In this document: in pieces, positions 16,566-25,272 of the stretch
Numbering within the stretch: position 1 is the stretch's first letter
Layout of the letters: each line of letters starts with the position of its first letter
Source of the DNA: Amycolatopsis sp. CA-128772
Lineage (GTDB): Bacteria; Actinomycetota; Actinomycetes; Mycobacteriales; Pseudonocardiaceae
NCBI RefSeq assembly: GCF_002904295.1
Contig: NZ_PPHG01000072.1
Coordinates: 248,001 to 312,000 of the forward strand
Length of the DNA: 64,000 nt
Direction of reading: 5' to 3'
Made by a program: the position numbers and the translations under genes
The notes under the pieces: generated by a model
Database searches by the model: none
The model's input: only the letters and a program-made list of their open reading frames with translations
What the model was told of the DNA's origin: nothing

Positions 16566-17603
16566 TCAGGGCTGTTCCATGCGCTGCCGCTGGGGCACGA
16601 CGACGTACTTGGGGTCCTTTGTGGACGCCACGCCGGCCTCGAACACCCCGAACCGCTGTAGCGCGCTGCCGGCGAACAATGCCGTGCCCGCGGCCACGGA
16701 CACCGCGCGGCTGCGGTGCCCGAGCAGGGCGCCGAGCAGACCGGCGGCGGTCAGCCGTTCCGACCACTTCCTCAGCCGGTGCGCCTTTCCCGTCGTGTAC
16801 GCCTCGGCGGCGAGCCCGAGCCGGTGCTCCAGCATCTTCGACGCCGCCAGCTCCGTCACCGCGCCGAACGCGGCCAGCGCCCGCGCCGGCCCGGCCTCGG
16901 CGACCGGCACCAGCACCATCGCGAAGCCGCCGGAACTCGCGGCCGCCGAGCCGGTGAAGACGAACGGCAGCTGCGGATGGGCTTCGTGCCAGGCCGGCAC
17001 GGCGGTCTGGGACAGCAGCACGGCGGTGTAGGAAGCAACGGCCGGCGCGACGACCGCCGACGACAGCCCCGCGGGCCGTGCCACCGCGCGCAGCAGCCGG
17101 CCGGGCAGCGTGCGCCGCAGGCCGGCGGGCAGCACCTCGGCCGCCGCCGCGACGCCCACCCCGGGGCCGAACGCGCTCAGGATCCACGTGCCGACGCTCA
17201 TCGGGGACGTCGGTTTCGCGACCCGCAGCATGTGGTGGAACCGTTCGGGCCGCCCGAGATCGGCGACGAGCAGGTAGACGCTGGCCAGCAGCGCGGCCAG
17301 CGAACCGGTCCGCCCCGCCCGCCGCAGCGCGGGCCGCCCGGTGAGATCGGCCCCGGCGGCCAGCAGCGAGGTGCCGGCCGCGAGCCCGCCGGTGAAGAGG
17401 TAGGCGGGCACCTTCCATTCCCAGACGGGCGGCTTGAGCACGGGCCGCCCGTAGTAGGACCGGAATTCGGCCCGCGGCACCATGGGTTCTTCGCGCGTGC
17501 CGTCACCGCCGCCACGTTTGCGACGCCGGCTGAAGACACGGGCGCCGGTGTCGGCGGCTCCGGCGTCGCTGCGGGGTTCGCGCAGCAGGGGGTCTTCGCT
17601 CAT
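16566..17603 (-). CDS. NrfD-type membrane subunit of formate dehydrogenase
   Basis: A 345-residue polytopic membrane protein of the NrfD/PsrC family with about eight hydrophobic segments after a basic, hydrophilic N-terminal 50 residues. Typical family text is PPVWEWKVPAYLFTGGLAAG and DLGRPERFHHMLRVAKPTSP. It would anchor the formate dehydrogenase and pass electrons to menaquinone without haem. ATG start with GGGAGG five bases before it, overlapping the stop of the repeat ORF upstream (ATGA). Third structural gene of the operon. Confidence 0.9.
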   Translation of the reverse strand: MSEDPLLREPRSDAGAADTGARVFSRRRKRGGGDGTREEPMVPRAEFRSYYGRPVLKPPVWEWKVPAYLFTGGLAAGTSLLAAGADLTGRPALRRAGRTGSLAALLASVYLLVADLGRPERFHHMLRVAKPTSPMSVGTWILSAFGPGVGVAAAAEVLPAGLRRTLPGRLLRAVARPAGLSSAVVAPAVASYTAVLLSQTAVPAWHEAHPQLPFVFTGSAAASSGGFAMVLVPVAEAGPARALAAFGAVTELAASKMLEHRLGLAAEAYTTGKAHRLRKWSERLTAAGLLGALLGHRSRAVSVAAGTALFAGSALQRFGVFEAGVASTKDPKYVVVPQRQRMEQP

Positions 17604-17812
17604 CGGAGCCTCCCGGGCGCGGTGGGGTGGTCACGTGTGCTGCCGCGTGGGGCGGGTTCGCGCGGTTCGGGCCGGCTCACGTGCGCGGTGAGGTTTTCGC
17701 GTGCGCTGCCGCTTTGGGCGGGCTCGCGGGGCTCGGGTCGGCTCACGTGCGCGGTGAGGTTTTCGCGTGCGCTGCCGCTTTGGGCGGGCTCGCGGGGCTC
17801 GGGTCGGCTCAC
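17600..17812 (-). CDS. Mini-ORF C: repetitive 70-residue ORF coupled to the NrfD gene
   Basis: A GTG-initiated ORF with GGGAGG exactly five bases upstream. It starts inside the stop of mini-ORF B (GTGA) and ends inside the NrfD start (ATGA). The product is MSRPEPREPAQSGSARENLT repeated in 22-residue units, three times with the last diverged, polar and Pro/Glu/Arg-rich, with no known family. Two underlying 66-bp DNA units are identical. It may be a real spacer peptide or only a ribosome path between Fe-S and membrane subunits. Confidence 0.45.
   Translation of the reverse strand: MSRPEPREPAQSGSARENLTAHVSRPEPREPAQSGSARENLTAHVSRPEPREPAPRGSTRDHPTAPGRLR
17681..17812 (-). repeat. Perfect 66-bp tandem duplication within a five-copy junction array
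   Basis: Two identical 66-bp units lie at 17681-17746 and 17747-17812. Diverged copies extend the array on both sides (about 17604-17960), each centred on the segment GGGAGGCGCACGTGAGCC or its remains. The array fills the whole space between the Fe-S and NrfD genes. The 66-bp length keeps the reading frame. Confidence 0.85.
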
Positions 17813-17889
17813 GTGCGCCTCCCGGGTGCGCCGACGTACTCGCGTGCGCTGCCGCGTTGGGCGCCCCGGCAATGCCCGCGCCGGCTCAC
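17809..17889 (-). CDS. Mini-ORF B: 26-residue coupled ORF
   Basis: GTG start with GGGAGG five bases upstream; the start overlaps the stop of mini-ORF A and its stop overlaps the start of mini-ORF C, both as GTGA. The product begins MSRRGHCRGAQRGSAREY. No homology is recognised. Its reality rests only on the preserved ribosome site, spacing and overlaps. Confidence 0.4.
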   Translation of the reverse strand: MSRRGHCRGAQRGSAREYVGAPGRRT

Positions 17890-17945
17890 GTGCGCCTCCC
17901 GGGCGCGGTGGAGTCGCCGCCCCGGCAATACCCGCCCCGGCTCAC
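17886..17945 (-). CDS. Mini-ORF A: 19-residue coupled ORF
   Basis: GTG start overlapping the stop of the Fe-S subunit gene (GTGA), with GGGAGG five bases upstream inside the last codons of that gene. Product MSRGGYCRGGDSTAPGRRT. Its stop overlaps the mini-ORF B start. First member of a chain of three tiny ORFs leading to the NrfD gene. Confidence 0.4.
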   Translation of the reverse strand: MSRGGYCRGGDSTAPGRRT

Positions 17946-18970
17946 TTGCGCCTCCCGAAGGCGGCGACCGCCGCGGCGAGCAGGGCCGATGCCGCCATTC
18001 CGGCGTACTTCCACATCGCGGGCAGCTCGCGCGTCGGCACCACCGGGTCCGGGGGCAGGCCGTAGACCTCCGGTTCGTCCAGCAGCAGGAAGAACGCGCC
18101 GTTGCCGCCGACGCCGTCGGACGGGTCGTGGCCGTACAGGCGCGCCTCGGTCACCCCGCGCTCGTGCAGCTGCTCGACCCGGCGGGCCGCCCGCGCGCGC
18201 AGCTCGTCGAGCTCGCCGAACTGGATCGAGTCGGTCGGGCAGGCCTTGGCGCACGCCGGTTCGAGGCCGTCGTGGAGGCGGTCGTAGCAGAGCGTGCACT
18301 TCTGGGCCCGGCCGTCGTCCGGGCGGCGGTCGATCACGCCGTACGGACAGCCGGAAACGCAGTAGCCGCAGCCGTTGCAGATGTCCTGCTGCACCACCAC
18401 CGTGCCGAACTCGGTGCGGAACAGCGCGCCCGTCGGGCAGACGTCGAGGCAGCCGGCGTGGGTGCAGTGCTTGCACACGTCCGACGCCATCAGCCAGCGG
18501 AAGTCGGCCCGGCCCTCGGCGCCGGTCCGCGCGCCCGGCAGGTCGAACGACGGCATCCCGAGGTCCTCGGGGTCGCGCGGCAGGGGAGAGGTGCCCAGCT
18601 CGCCGCCGCCGAGCGGGGCCTCCCGCAGCTCGTCGGCGACGAAGGCGGTGGTCACGTCGATCGCGGACGGCCCGGTCGGCAGCCCCTCGAGCCCGGGCGA
18701 CTGGCCGCCGAGCGGGCGCTGCTGCTCGATGAAGGCCACGTGCCGCCACGAGTTCGCGCCGAGCGCGCCGGTGTTGTCGAACGACATCCCGAGCAGGTCG
18801 AGCCCGTCTTCGGGGACGTTGTTCCACTCCTTGCAGGCCACCTCGCAGGCCTTGCAGCCGATGCACACCGACGTGTCGGTGAAGAACCCGACGCGCGGCG
18901 GGTGCCCGGTGTGCCCGGCTTCCGCGGCGACGTCCGGCAGCGGGCCGGACAGCCGGTCCTCGATGCTCAT
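17942..18970 (-). CDS. fdnH: Formate dehydrogenase Fe-S (beta) subunit
   Basis: A 342-residue protein carrying four ferredoxin-type cysteine clusters, beginning CIGCKACEVACKEWNNVP, then CKHCTHAGCLDVCPTGAL, CNGCGYCVSGCPYGV and CTLCYDRLHDGLEPACAKAC. These hold four [4Fe-4S] clusters that carry electrons from the molybdopterin subunit to the membrane. Near the C-terminus MWKYAGMAASALLAAAVAAF is a single membrane segment, as in FdnH/FdxH. ATG start overlaps the large-subunit stop (ATGA). Its own stop overlaps the first mini-ORF. Confidence 0.92.
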   Translation of the reverse strand: MSIEDRLSGPLPDVAAEAGHTGHPPRVGFFTDTSVCIGCKACEVACKEWNNVPEDGLDLLGMSFDNTGALGANSWRHVAFIEQQRPLGGQSPGLEGLPTGPSAIDVTTAFVADELREAPLGGGELGTSPLPRDPEDLGMPSFDLPGARTGAEGRADFRWLMASDVCKHCTHAGCLDVCPTGALFRTEFGTVVVQQDICNGCGYCVSGCPYGVIDRRPDDGRAQKCTLCYDRLHDGLEPACAKACPTDSIQFGELDELRARAARRVEQLHERGVTEARLYGHDPSDGVGGNGAFFLLLDEPEVYGLPPDPVVPTRELPAMWKYAGMAASALLAAAVAAFGRRK

Positions 18971-21900
18971 GTGCCGTCCTCCGTGACCTCGTGGCCGGGT
19001 TCGACGTGCCGCGTGTCGTGCGCGGTCGCCACCTGCGTCCCCGTTTCCGCCGTGATCCCGGCGCGGTCCCGGTACCCGGCGAGCAGTTCCAGCAGCGCGG
19101 CCCCGCGCGGGCGCCGGCCGGGCCGGACGTCGCAGGTGGCGACCTTGCTCTCCTGGATGAACACGTTCGGGTCCAGCACCACGCCGAACAGGTCGTTGAC
19201 GACGTCCCGGGACACCAGCCCGGAACTGCCCCAGTGGTAGGGCATCCAGACCTGGTGCACGACCCGGTCCTGCACCCGCAGCGGCGCCATCCGGTCGGTC
19301 ACGAACACCCGCGCTTCGACGGCGGCCCGCGCGGTGACGACGTGCGCCCAGCCCAGGTGGGCCAGCCCGCGCAGCTTCGCCAGCTCGGGGGAGACCTCGA
19401 CGAACAGGTCCGGCTGCAGCTCCGAGAGGTACGGCAGGGTCCGGCTCATCCCGCCCGCCGTGTGGTGCTCGGTCAGGCGCGCGGCGGTGAAGACGAACGG
19501 GAACACCTCGCCGTGGGCCTCGGGCGGCGACGGGTGCGACGGGTTGTCCTTGCGGCCGTAGACCTTCCGCGCCGGATTGCCCTGCTGCGCGTAGAGCGGG
19601 TTGCGGAACGGCGATTCGTGCGGTTCGTAGTGCGTCGGGAGCGGCCCGTCGGCCAGTCCCGTCGGCGCGAACAGCCACGCCTTGCCGTCCGACTGCATGA
19701 TGAACGGGTCGTCGCCGCGCAGGGCGGCCGGGCCGACGGCGTCCGGCGGCGGGACGTGGTCCGGCGGCTTGGTCTTCTCGAAGTCGGGGACGTCGTGGCC
19801 GGTCCACTCGCCGCGCTCGGCGTCCCACCAGATCAGGGCCTTGCGCTCGCTCCACGGCCGGCCGGCCGGGTCGGCCGACGCGCGGTTGTAGAGCACCCGC
19901 CGGTTCAGCGGCCACACCCAGCCCCACTCGTGGGCGTAGAAGTCCTGCTCGAAGCGGGACTTGCGGCGCGCGGCCTGGTTGACGCCGTCGGCGTAGACGC
20001 CGCTGTAGATCCAGCACCCGCACGACGTGCTGCCGTCGGCCTTGAGCTCCAGGTAGCCGCCGAGCTCCTTGCCGGTGGTCAGGTCCTGGCCGTTGATCCG
20101 CCGCAGCACGTCCTCGGCGGACGGTTCGCCGTCGTGGACCGCGTAGTCCCAGGCGAGGTCGAGCAGCGGCCGGTCGCGCTCGTCTTCCGAGCCGGCCAGC
20201 CGCTCCCGGAGGATGCGCCCGAGGTGGTAGAAGAACCACAGCTCCGAGCGCTGGTCCCCGGCCGGTTCGACGGCCTTTTCCCGCCACTGCAGCATGCGCT
20301 GGGTCTGGGTGAACGTCCCCTCCTTCTCGACGTGCGAGGCGGCGGGGAAGAAGAACACCTCGGTGCGGCACCGCTCCGGCGCGATCTCGCCGGTCTCGAT
20401 CTCCGGCGCGTCCTTCCAGAAGGTGGCGCTTTCGATCATCGTCAGGTCGCGCACGACCAGCCAGTCGAGGTTGGCCATGCCGAGGCGCTGCAGCCGGCCG
20501 TGCGCCGAGCCGACGGCCGGGTTCTGCCCGAGCAGGAAGTAACCGGACACCTTGCCGTCGACCATGTCCATGACCGTGCGGTAGGTGCCGTGGTCGCCGT
20601 TGATCCGGGGCAGGTAACCGAAGCAGAAGTCGTTGTCCGGTGTGGCCTTTTCGCCCCAATACTCCTTCAGCAGCGACACCGTGTAGGCGTCGGCGTTGCG
20701 CCAGAAGCCCTTCTGCTTGTCGCCGCTGACGCTGCCGATGTAGTCCGCCAGCGTCGTCTGCTCCGGCGTGGGCATCGGCAGGTAGCCGGGCAGCAGGTTG
20801 AACAGCGTCGGGATGTCGGTCGAGCCCTGGATGCTGGCGTGCCCGCGCAGCGCGAAGACCCCGCCGCCGGGCCGCCCGATGTTGCCGAGCAGGAGCTGGA
20901 TGATCGAGCCCGCCCGGATGTACTGGGCGCCGACGCTGTGCTGCGTCCAGCCGACGCTGTAGACGAGCGCGGCGGTGCGTTCCCGGCCGGAGTTGCGCGT
21001 CCACGCGTCACAGACCCGTTGGAAGAGCTCCTTCGGTGTGCCGCAGGTGGCTTCGACCAGCTCGGGGGTGTAGCGGGCGAAGTGGCGCTTGAGGATCTGG
21101 AACACGCAGCGCGGGTGCTGCAGGGTCGGGTCGGCGGCGATCTCCTCGCTGCCGCCTTCGAGCACCGGGCCGCCCGAGCCGTGCTGGTCGGACGCCGACG
21201 TCTCCTTGCCGTGCGAGGTGTCCTTCGGCCGGGTGTCCTGGTAGTGCCAGGTCGCCGGGTCGTAGGCGGCCTTGGCCTCGTCGTAGCCGCTGAAGAGGCC
21301 GTCGAGGTCCTCGGTGTCGCGGTAGTCCTCGTGCACCAGGAAGGAGGCGTTGGTGTAGGCGACCACGTACTCGCGGAAGTCCAGGTCGTTGCTCAGGATG
21401 TGGTTGATCACCCCGCCGAGGAACGCGATGTCCGTGCCGGCCCGCAGCGGGACGTGGGCGTCGGCCAGCGCGCTGGTGCGCGTGAACCGCGGGTCGATGT
21501 GCAGCACCTCGGCCCCGCGGGCCTTCGCCTCCATCACCCACTGGAACCCGACCGGGTGCGCCTCGGCCATGTTCGAGCCCATGATCACGACGCAGTCGGA
21601 GTTCTGCAGGTCCTGCTGGTAGTCCGTCGCGCCACCGCGACCGAAGGAAGTCCCCAGACCGGGAACGGTGGCGGAGTGTCAAATACGGGCCTGGTTCTCG
21701 ATCTGGATCGCGCCCATCGCGGTGAACAGCTTCTTGATCAGGTAGTTCTCTTCGTTGTCGAGGGTGGCGCCGCCGAGGCTGGCCAGCCCCATGGTCCGGC
21801 GCAGCGGCTTCCCGTGGTCGTCGGTGTCCTGCCAGCCCTTCCGGCGGGCGTCGAGCACCCGGTCGGCGACCATCTCCATGGCGGTGCCGAGGTCGAGCTC

Positions 21901-22248
21901 GGTCCACTCGGTGGCGTAGGGCGCGCGGTAGCGGACCTTCTGCTCCCGCTGCGGCCCGGTGACCAGCTGCTTGCTGGCCGAGCCCTTGGGGCAGAGCCGG
22001 CCGCGGGAGATCGGGCTGTGCGGGTCGCCTTCGATCTGGACGACCTTCTCGTCCTTGACGAAGACCTGCTGCCCGCAGCCGACGGCGCAGTAGGGGCAGA
22101 CGGACTTGGCCACCCGGTCGGCGCTCGCGGTGCGCGGGGCCAGTGCCTCCGAGCGCGGCGATTCGGCGGCCTTGCCGCGGCCGAGCGGGTCGGTGCCGGT
22201 GAGCTGGCGGTACACGGGCCAGGACTCGAGCCACTTCCGTGGTCCCAC
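18967..22248 (-). CDS. fdnG: Selenocysteine formate dehydrogenase major (molybdopterin) subunit
   Basis: A 1093-residue protein if the TGA at 21679-21681 is read as selenocysteine (residue 190). Upstream it has the Fe-S motif CPYCAVGCGQQVFV and CPKGSASKQL and ends IQIENQARI; after the TGA it continues HSATVPGLGTSFGRGGATDY, exactly the FDH active-site context. The TGA is followed by a SECIS hairpin. The reaction is formate to CO2 with two electrons passed to the Fe-S subunit. Start: the second GTG, five bases after GGGAGG. No twin-arginine or other signal is visible, unlike E. coli FdnG, so the catalytic side probably faces the cytoplasm. A conventional gene caller would split it into two genes. 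Selenocysteine synthesis genes are not in the window and must be elsewhere. Confidence 0.93.
21650..21681 (-). other. UGA selenocysteine codon plus SECIS hairpin
   Basis: The TGA codon (21679-21681) is followed after 12 bases by GTTCCCGGTCTGGGGAC: a 6-bp stem closed by a GGTCT loop. Bacterial SECIS elements use a short stem with a GGU-type loop at this distance to recruit SelB. The stem pairs fully if one G-T pair is allowed. Confidence 0.9.
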
Positions 22249-22536
22249 ACCCACCTCCCGACCGCAGACCGGCGCCGCACTTTCCGAACGGGCGGCTACC
22301 CGGCGCACTCCGAGCCTAAACCGCCGGGCCGCGGTTGTCCTGCCGGCCGCACGGCCGCGGCCGCACTCGTGTCCACCGCGGGTCCCCGGCCGCCAGGCGT
22401 ACCCGGGCCCCCGAGCGCCCGGATGCCGTCCTCGTCGGTTCAGCGGCCGGATGCGGCCACGGCGGGTTCGGTGCGCCTGCTCATGTCATCCCCCGGGGCG
22501 GCGTTTCCCGGGCCCGCCCAACCGGCCCGCATGCGC

Positions 22537-22569
22537 AAAAGCCGCCACCAGGGCATCCCCGGTGGCGGC
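22537..22569 (-). terminator. Rho-independent terminator of the MFS gene
   Basis: GCCGCCACC and GGTGGCGGC form a 9-bp stem, extended by GGG/CCC inside the loop, followed on the minus strand by TTTT. It lies 21 bases past the MFS stop and isolates that gene from the formate dehydrogenase operon. The remaining gap, 22249-22536, should hold the formate dehydrogenase promoter; I see no clear promoter pair and no tRNA-Sec in it. Confidence 0.8.
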
Positions 22570-22589
22570 CTCCGCAGTTCCAGCAGCCG

Positions 22590-24098
22590 TCAGGTCGAGA
22601 ACGGCGACGACGCCCCTTCCGCGCGCGTCCGTCCCCGGCGGCCGGCCGCGGCCAGTGGCTGGGCGATGTCCTCCAGGGACTTGCCCTCCGCGTCCACCGC
22701 CAGGAAGCGGGCCACCAGGCCGCCCGCGATCATCACCGCCGCGCCGAGCAGGTAGCCGATGAACAGGCGGACCGGGTGCTCGCCCGTGCCGATCAGCGCG
22801 CCGTAGATCACCGGTCCCAGGGCTCCGAAGCACTGCGCGATCGCGAAGAACACCGCGATCGCCTTCGCCCGGACCTCCAGGGGGAAGATCTCGCTCACCG
22901 TCAGGTAACCCGCGCTCGCGCCCGCGGAGGCGAAGAAGAAGATCACGCACCACGCGATCGTCTGGGTGATCGCGTTCAGCGTGCCCGCGTAGAACAGCAC
23001 CGCCGTGATCGCCAGCAGGACACCGGACACGATGTAGGTCCCGGAGATCATCTTCCGGCGGCCGAGGGTGTCGAAGAGGTGGCCGATGGTGAACGGGCCG
23101 ACCAGGTTGCCCACCGCGAAGGCGATCAGGTAGATCGGCGTCGCCTCGGACGAGACGCCGTAGAACTTGCCGAGCACCAGCGTGTAGGTGAAGAAGATCG
23201 CGTTGTACAGGAACGACTGGCTGATCATCAGCGACGCGCCCAGGACCGCCCGCGACGGGTAGTCGCGGAAGAGCACCCTGGCCAGCGCCACGTACCCGAT
23301 CCGCTCGGCCGGCGTCACCTCGATCGCCTTCTTCTCGTCGACCGGGGGCAGGGTGCGGCCGGTGTGCTCGACCTCCTGCTCGATCTGCCTGATCGACTCC
23401 TCGGCGGCGTCCGCCTTGCCGTGCATGATCTGCCACCGCGGGCTCTCCGGCAGGTGCCGCCGCACCAGCAGGATCACCAGCCCGAGCACCGGGCCGATGA
23501 GGAAGCCGAGCCGCCAGCCCAGCGACAGGTCCATCCGGTTCAGCAGGATGTACGTGCCGATCGTGCCGAGCACCGCGCCGGCCCAGTAGGTGCCGTTGAC
23601 CGCGATGTCCACCCGCCCGCGGTAGCGGGCCGGGATCAGCTCGTCGATGGCGGAGTTGATCGCGGCGTACTCGCCGCCGATGCCCATCCCGGCGACGAAC
23701 CGGGTGGCGTAGAGGAAGACGACCCAGCCCGCCCCGTTGCCCAGCGTCAGCGCGGTCAGGCCGCTGCCGACCAGGTACACGGCCAGGGTGAGCATGAACA
23801 GGTTCCGGCGGCCCAGTTTGTCGGACAGGCTGCCGAAGAACAGCGCCCCGACCACCTCGCCGGCGAGGTAGATCGTCGCCAGCAGGCCCACCGCCGCCGA
23901 CGACATGTGCAACGTCTCGGGCTTGGTGAGCGTGTCGGCGACCGCGCTGGCCACCGTGATTTCCAGCCCGTCCAGGATCCAGGCCACCCCCAGGGCGACC
24001 ACCATCCGGGTGTGGAACGGGGACCAGGGCAACCGGTCGATGCGCGCCGGGATGAGCGTGCGCACCCCGGTCGGCGCCGGATCGGGTGTTGCCGCCAT
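22590..24098 (-). CDS. MFS transporter (sugar porter / metabolite:H+ symporter type)
   Basis: A 502-residue membrane protein with 12 predicted helices. Family motifs are present: GSLSDKLGRRNLFML after helix 2, ESPRW after helix 6, and DTLGRRKMISGTYI in the second half. Start ATG has AAGGAGG upstream. It is a single-gene unit with its own terminator, so the link to formate metabolism is only by position. The substrate cannot be assigned. Confidence 0.88.
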   Translation of the reverse strand: MAATPDPAPTGVRTLIPARIDRLPWSPFHTRMVVALGVAWILDGLEITVASAVADTLTKPETLHMSSAAVGLLATIYLAGEVVGALFFGSLSDKLGRRNLFMLTLAVYLVGSGLTALTLGNGAGWVVFLYATRFVAGMGIGGEYAAINSAIDELIPARYRGRVDIAVNGTYWAGAVLGTIGTYILLNRMDLSLGWRLGFLIGPVLGLVILLVRRHLPESPRWQIMHGKADAAEESIRQIEQEVEHTGRTLPPVDEKKAIEVTPAERIGYVALARVLFRDYPSRAVLGASLMISQSFLYNAIFFTYTLVLGKFYGVSSEATPIYLIAFAVGNLVGPFTIGHLFDTLGRRKMISGTYIVSGVLLAITAVLFYAGTLNAITQTIAWCVIFFFASAGASAGYLTVSEIFPLEVRAKAIAVFFAIAQCFGALGPVIYGALIGTGEHPVRLFIGYLLGAAVMIAGGLVARFLAVDAEGKSLEDIAQPLAAAGRRGRTRAEGASSPFST

Positions 24099-24279
24099 GA
24101 CAACCTCCTTGAGAGCAAATCGCCTCGCGTGACTTCCCCCGCGTGCCTCCGGTGAAACACGATCGGGTCGACCCGCCCGGTCACGGCTTGTGAGCAGCCG
24201 AAAGCCGTCATTAGCCTGTGCGGGGCGGTCGGGCAGGCCGCGCCCCCGTTCGTCCCGGTCCTCGGAGGTGGGTGCTCGC

Positions 24280-24693
24280 GTGACGTCCTCCGGTGCCCCG
24301 ACGGGGCGGTTGCGGGTGTCGTGCTCGCCCGGTGAGCCGGTGGTGCTGGCCCTGGCCGGGGAGCTCGACGCCGGAACGGTCCTGCTCGTCGTGCGCGCGG
24401 TGGCCGGCGCGCTGCACCGCTGCCCGGCCCCGCGGGTGGTCGTCCTGGACCTGACGGACGTGTGCTTCCTCGGCGCCGCGGGCGTGCACGTGCTGTGCGA
24501 GGCGGCCGACCACGCGGCCGCGGTGGGCGCCCGGCTCCGGGTCGTCACCGGCGGCAACGCGGTGGTGAACCGGGCGCTGCTGCTGACCGGCGCCGACCGG
24601 GTGCTGGACTGCTACCCCGACCGCGCGGCCGCGCTGGGCGCCGGCGACGACCGCGAGTTCTTCCGGCTCACCGCCCGGATGTGGCGCGGCTGA
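24280..24693 (+). CDS. STAS-domain protein lacking the phospho-serine
   Basis: About 137 residues, a single anti-sigma-antagonist-type STAS domain. The key block reads VVLDLTDVCFLGAAGVHVL: where the family normally has Ser (DSSG type) this has Ala (GAAG). It may therefore be permanently active as a partner-binder or bind something else. Start GTG chosen at 24280; the ribosome site GGAGG is 11 bases away, and another GTG 12 bases earlier is possible. Paralogue of the STAS gene at 16126. Confidence 0.72.
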   Translation: MTSSGAPTGRLRVSCSPGEPVVLALAGELDAGTVLLVVRAVAGALHRCPAPRVVVLDLTDVCFLGAAGVHVLCEAADHAAAVGARLRVVTGGNAVVNRALLLTGADRVLDCYPDRAAALGAGDDREFFRLTARMWRG

Positions 24694-24708
24694 GCCGTCC
24701 ACAGTGGA

Positions 24709-25269
24709 CTACCGCTTCAGCTTCGCGAAGACGATCACGTTGTCGAGGTAGTTCCGGTTCGCCGCGTCGTACCGCCCGCCGCAGGTGATCAGGCGCAGCT
24801 GCGGGTCGGCCGTGTCGCCGTACACGGCTTCGGTGGGGAAGACGTCCTTCGCGATCTGCTCGACCTTCGTCACCTCGAACGTCAACCGGCCGCCGTCGGC
24901 GCGGTCGACGTGCACCGGTTCGCCCGGCTTCAGCTCGTGCAGCCGCCAGAAGATGCCCTTCCGGTGCCCGCCGTCGATGTGGCCGAGGATCACCGCGGGC
25001 CCGGCCTCGCCCGGCGTCGGGCCGTATTCGTACCAGCCGGCCTGCAGCGGCTGGTCGACCGGCGGCACCTCGACGGTGCGGTCGGGGTTGAGGCCGAGCG
25101 GGACCAGCGACGACCGCGCGCCGATCGCCGGGACGTCGAGCGCGGTCGGCAGGGACCGGGCCGGCGCCGGGGCCGCCGTCGCCGGGGCCGCCGACGGCGG
25201 GGACGGCGTTGCGCCGCACCCGGCGAGCACCAGCGCGAGCAAGACGGTCAGGAACGGGCGACGGGCCAC
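24709..25269 (-). CDS. Class F sortase
   Basis: A 186-residue secreted or membrane-held transpeptidase. The N-terminus is a short signal ending in LAGCGATPS, so it may be a lipoprotein. The sortase barrel has catalytic His in VILGHIDGG, Cys in RLITCGG and Arg in NRNYLDNV. Sortases join a cleaved sorting signal to cell-wall precursor. GTG start three bases after the stop of the preceding secreted-protein gene, so the two are one operon and probably enzyme and substrate or partner. Confidence 0.88.
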   Translation of the reverse strand: MARRPFLTVLLALVLAGCGATPSPPSAAPATAAPAPARSLPTALDVPAIGARSSLVPLGLNPDRTVEVPPVDQPLQAGWYEYGPTPGEAGPAVILGHIDGGHRKGIFWRLHELKPGEPVHVDRADGGRLTFEVTKVEQIAKDVFPTEAVYGDTADPQLRLITCGGRYDAANRNYLDNVIVFAKLKR

Positions 25270-25272
25270 GGC

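Noticed and set aside
21679..21681. TGA as a nonsense mutation splitting the formate dehydrogenase gene
   Set aside because: It is at the known selenocysteine site, flanking residues match the family, and a SECIS hairpin follows.
22249..22540. Possible tRNA-Sec or selenocysteine genes near the formate dehydrogenase
   Set aside because: No acceptor stem, T-arm or long variable arm could be recognised; the only strong hairpin is the MFS terminator.
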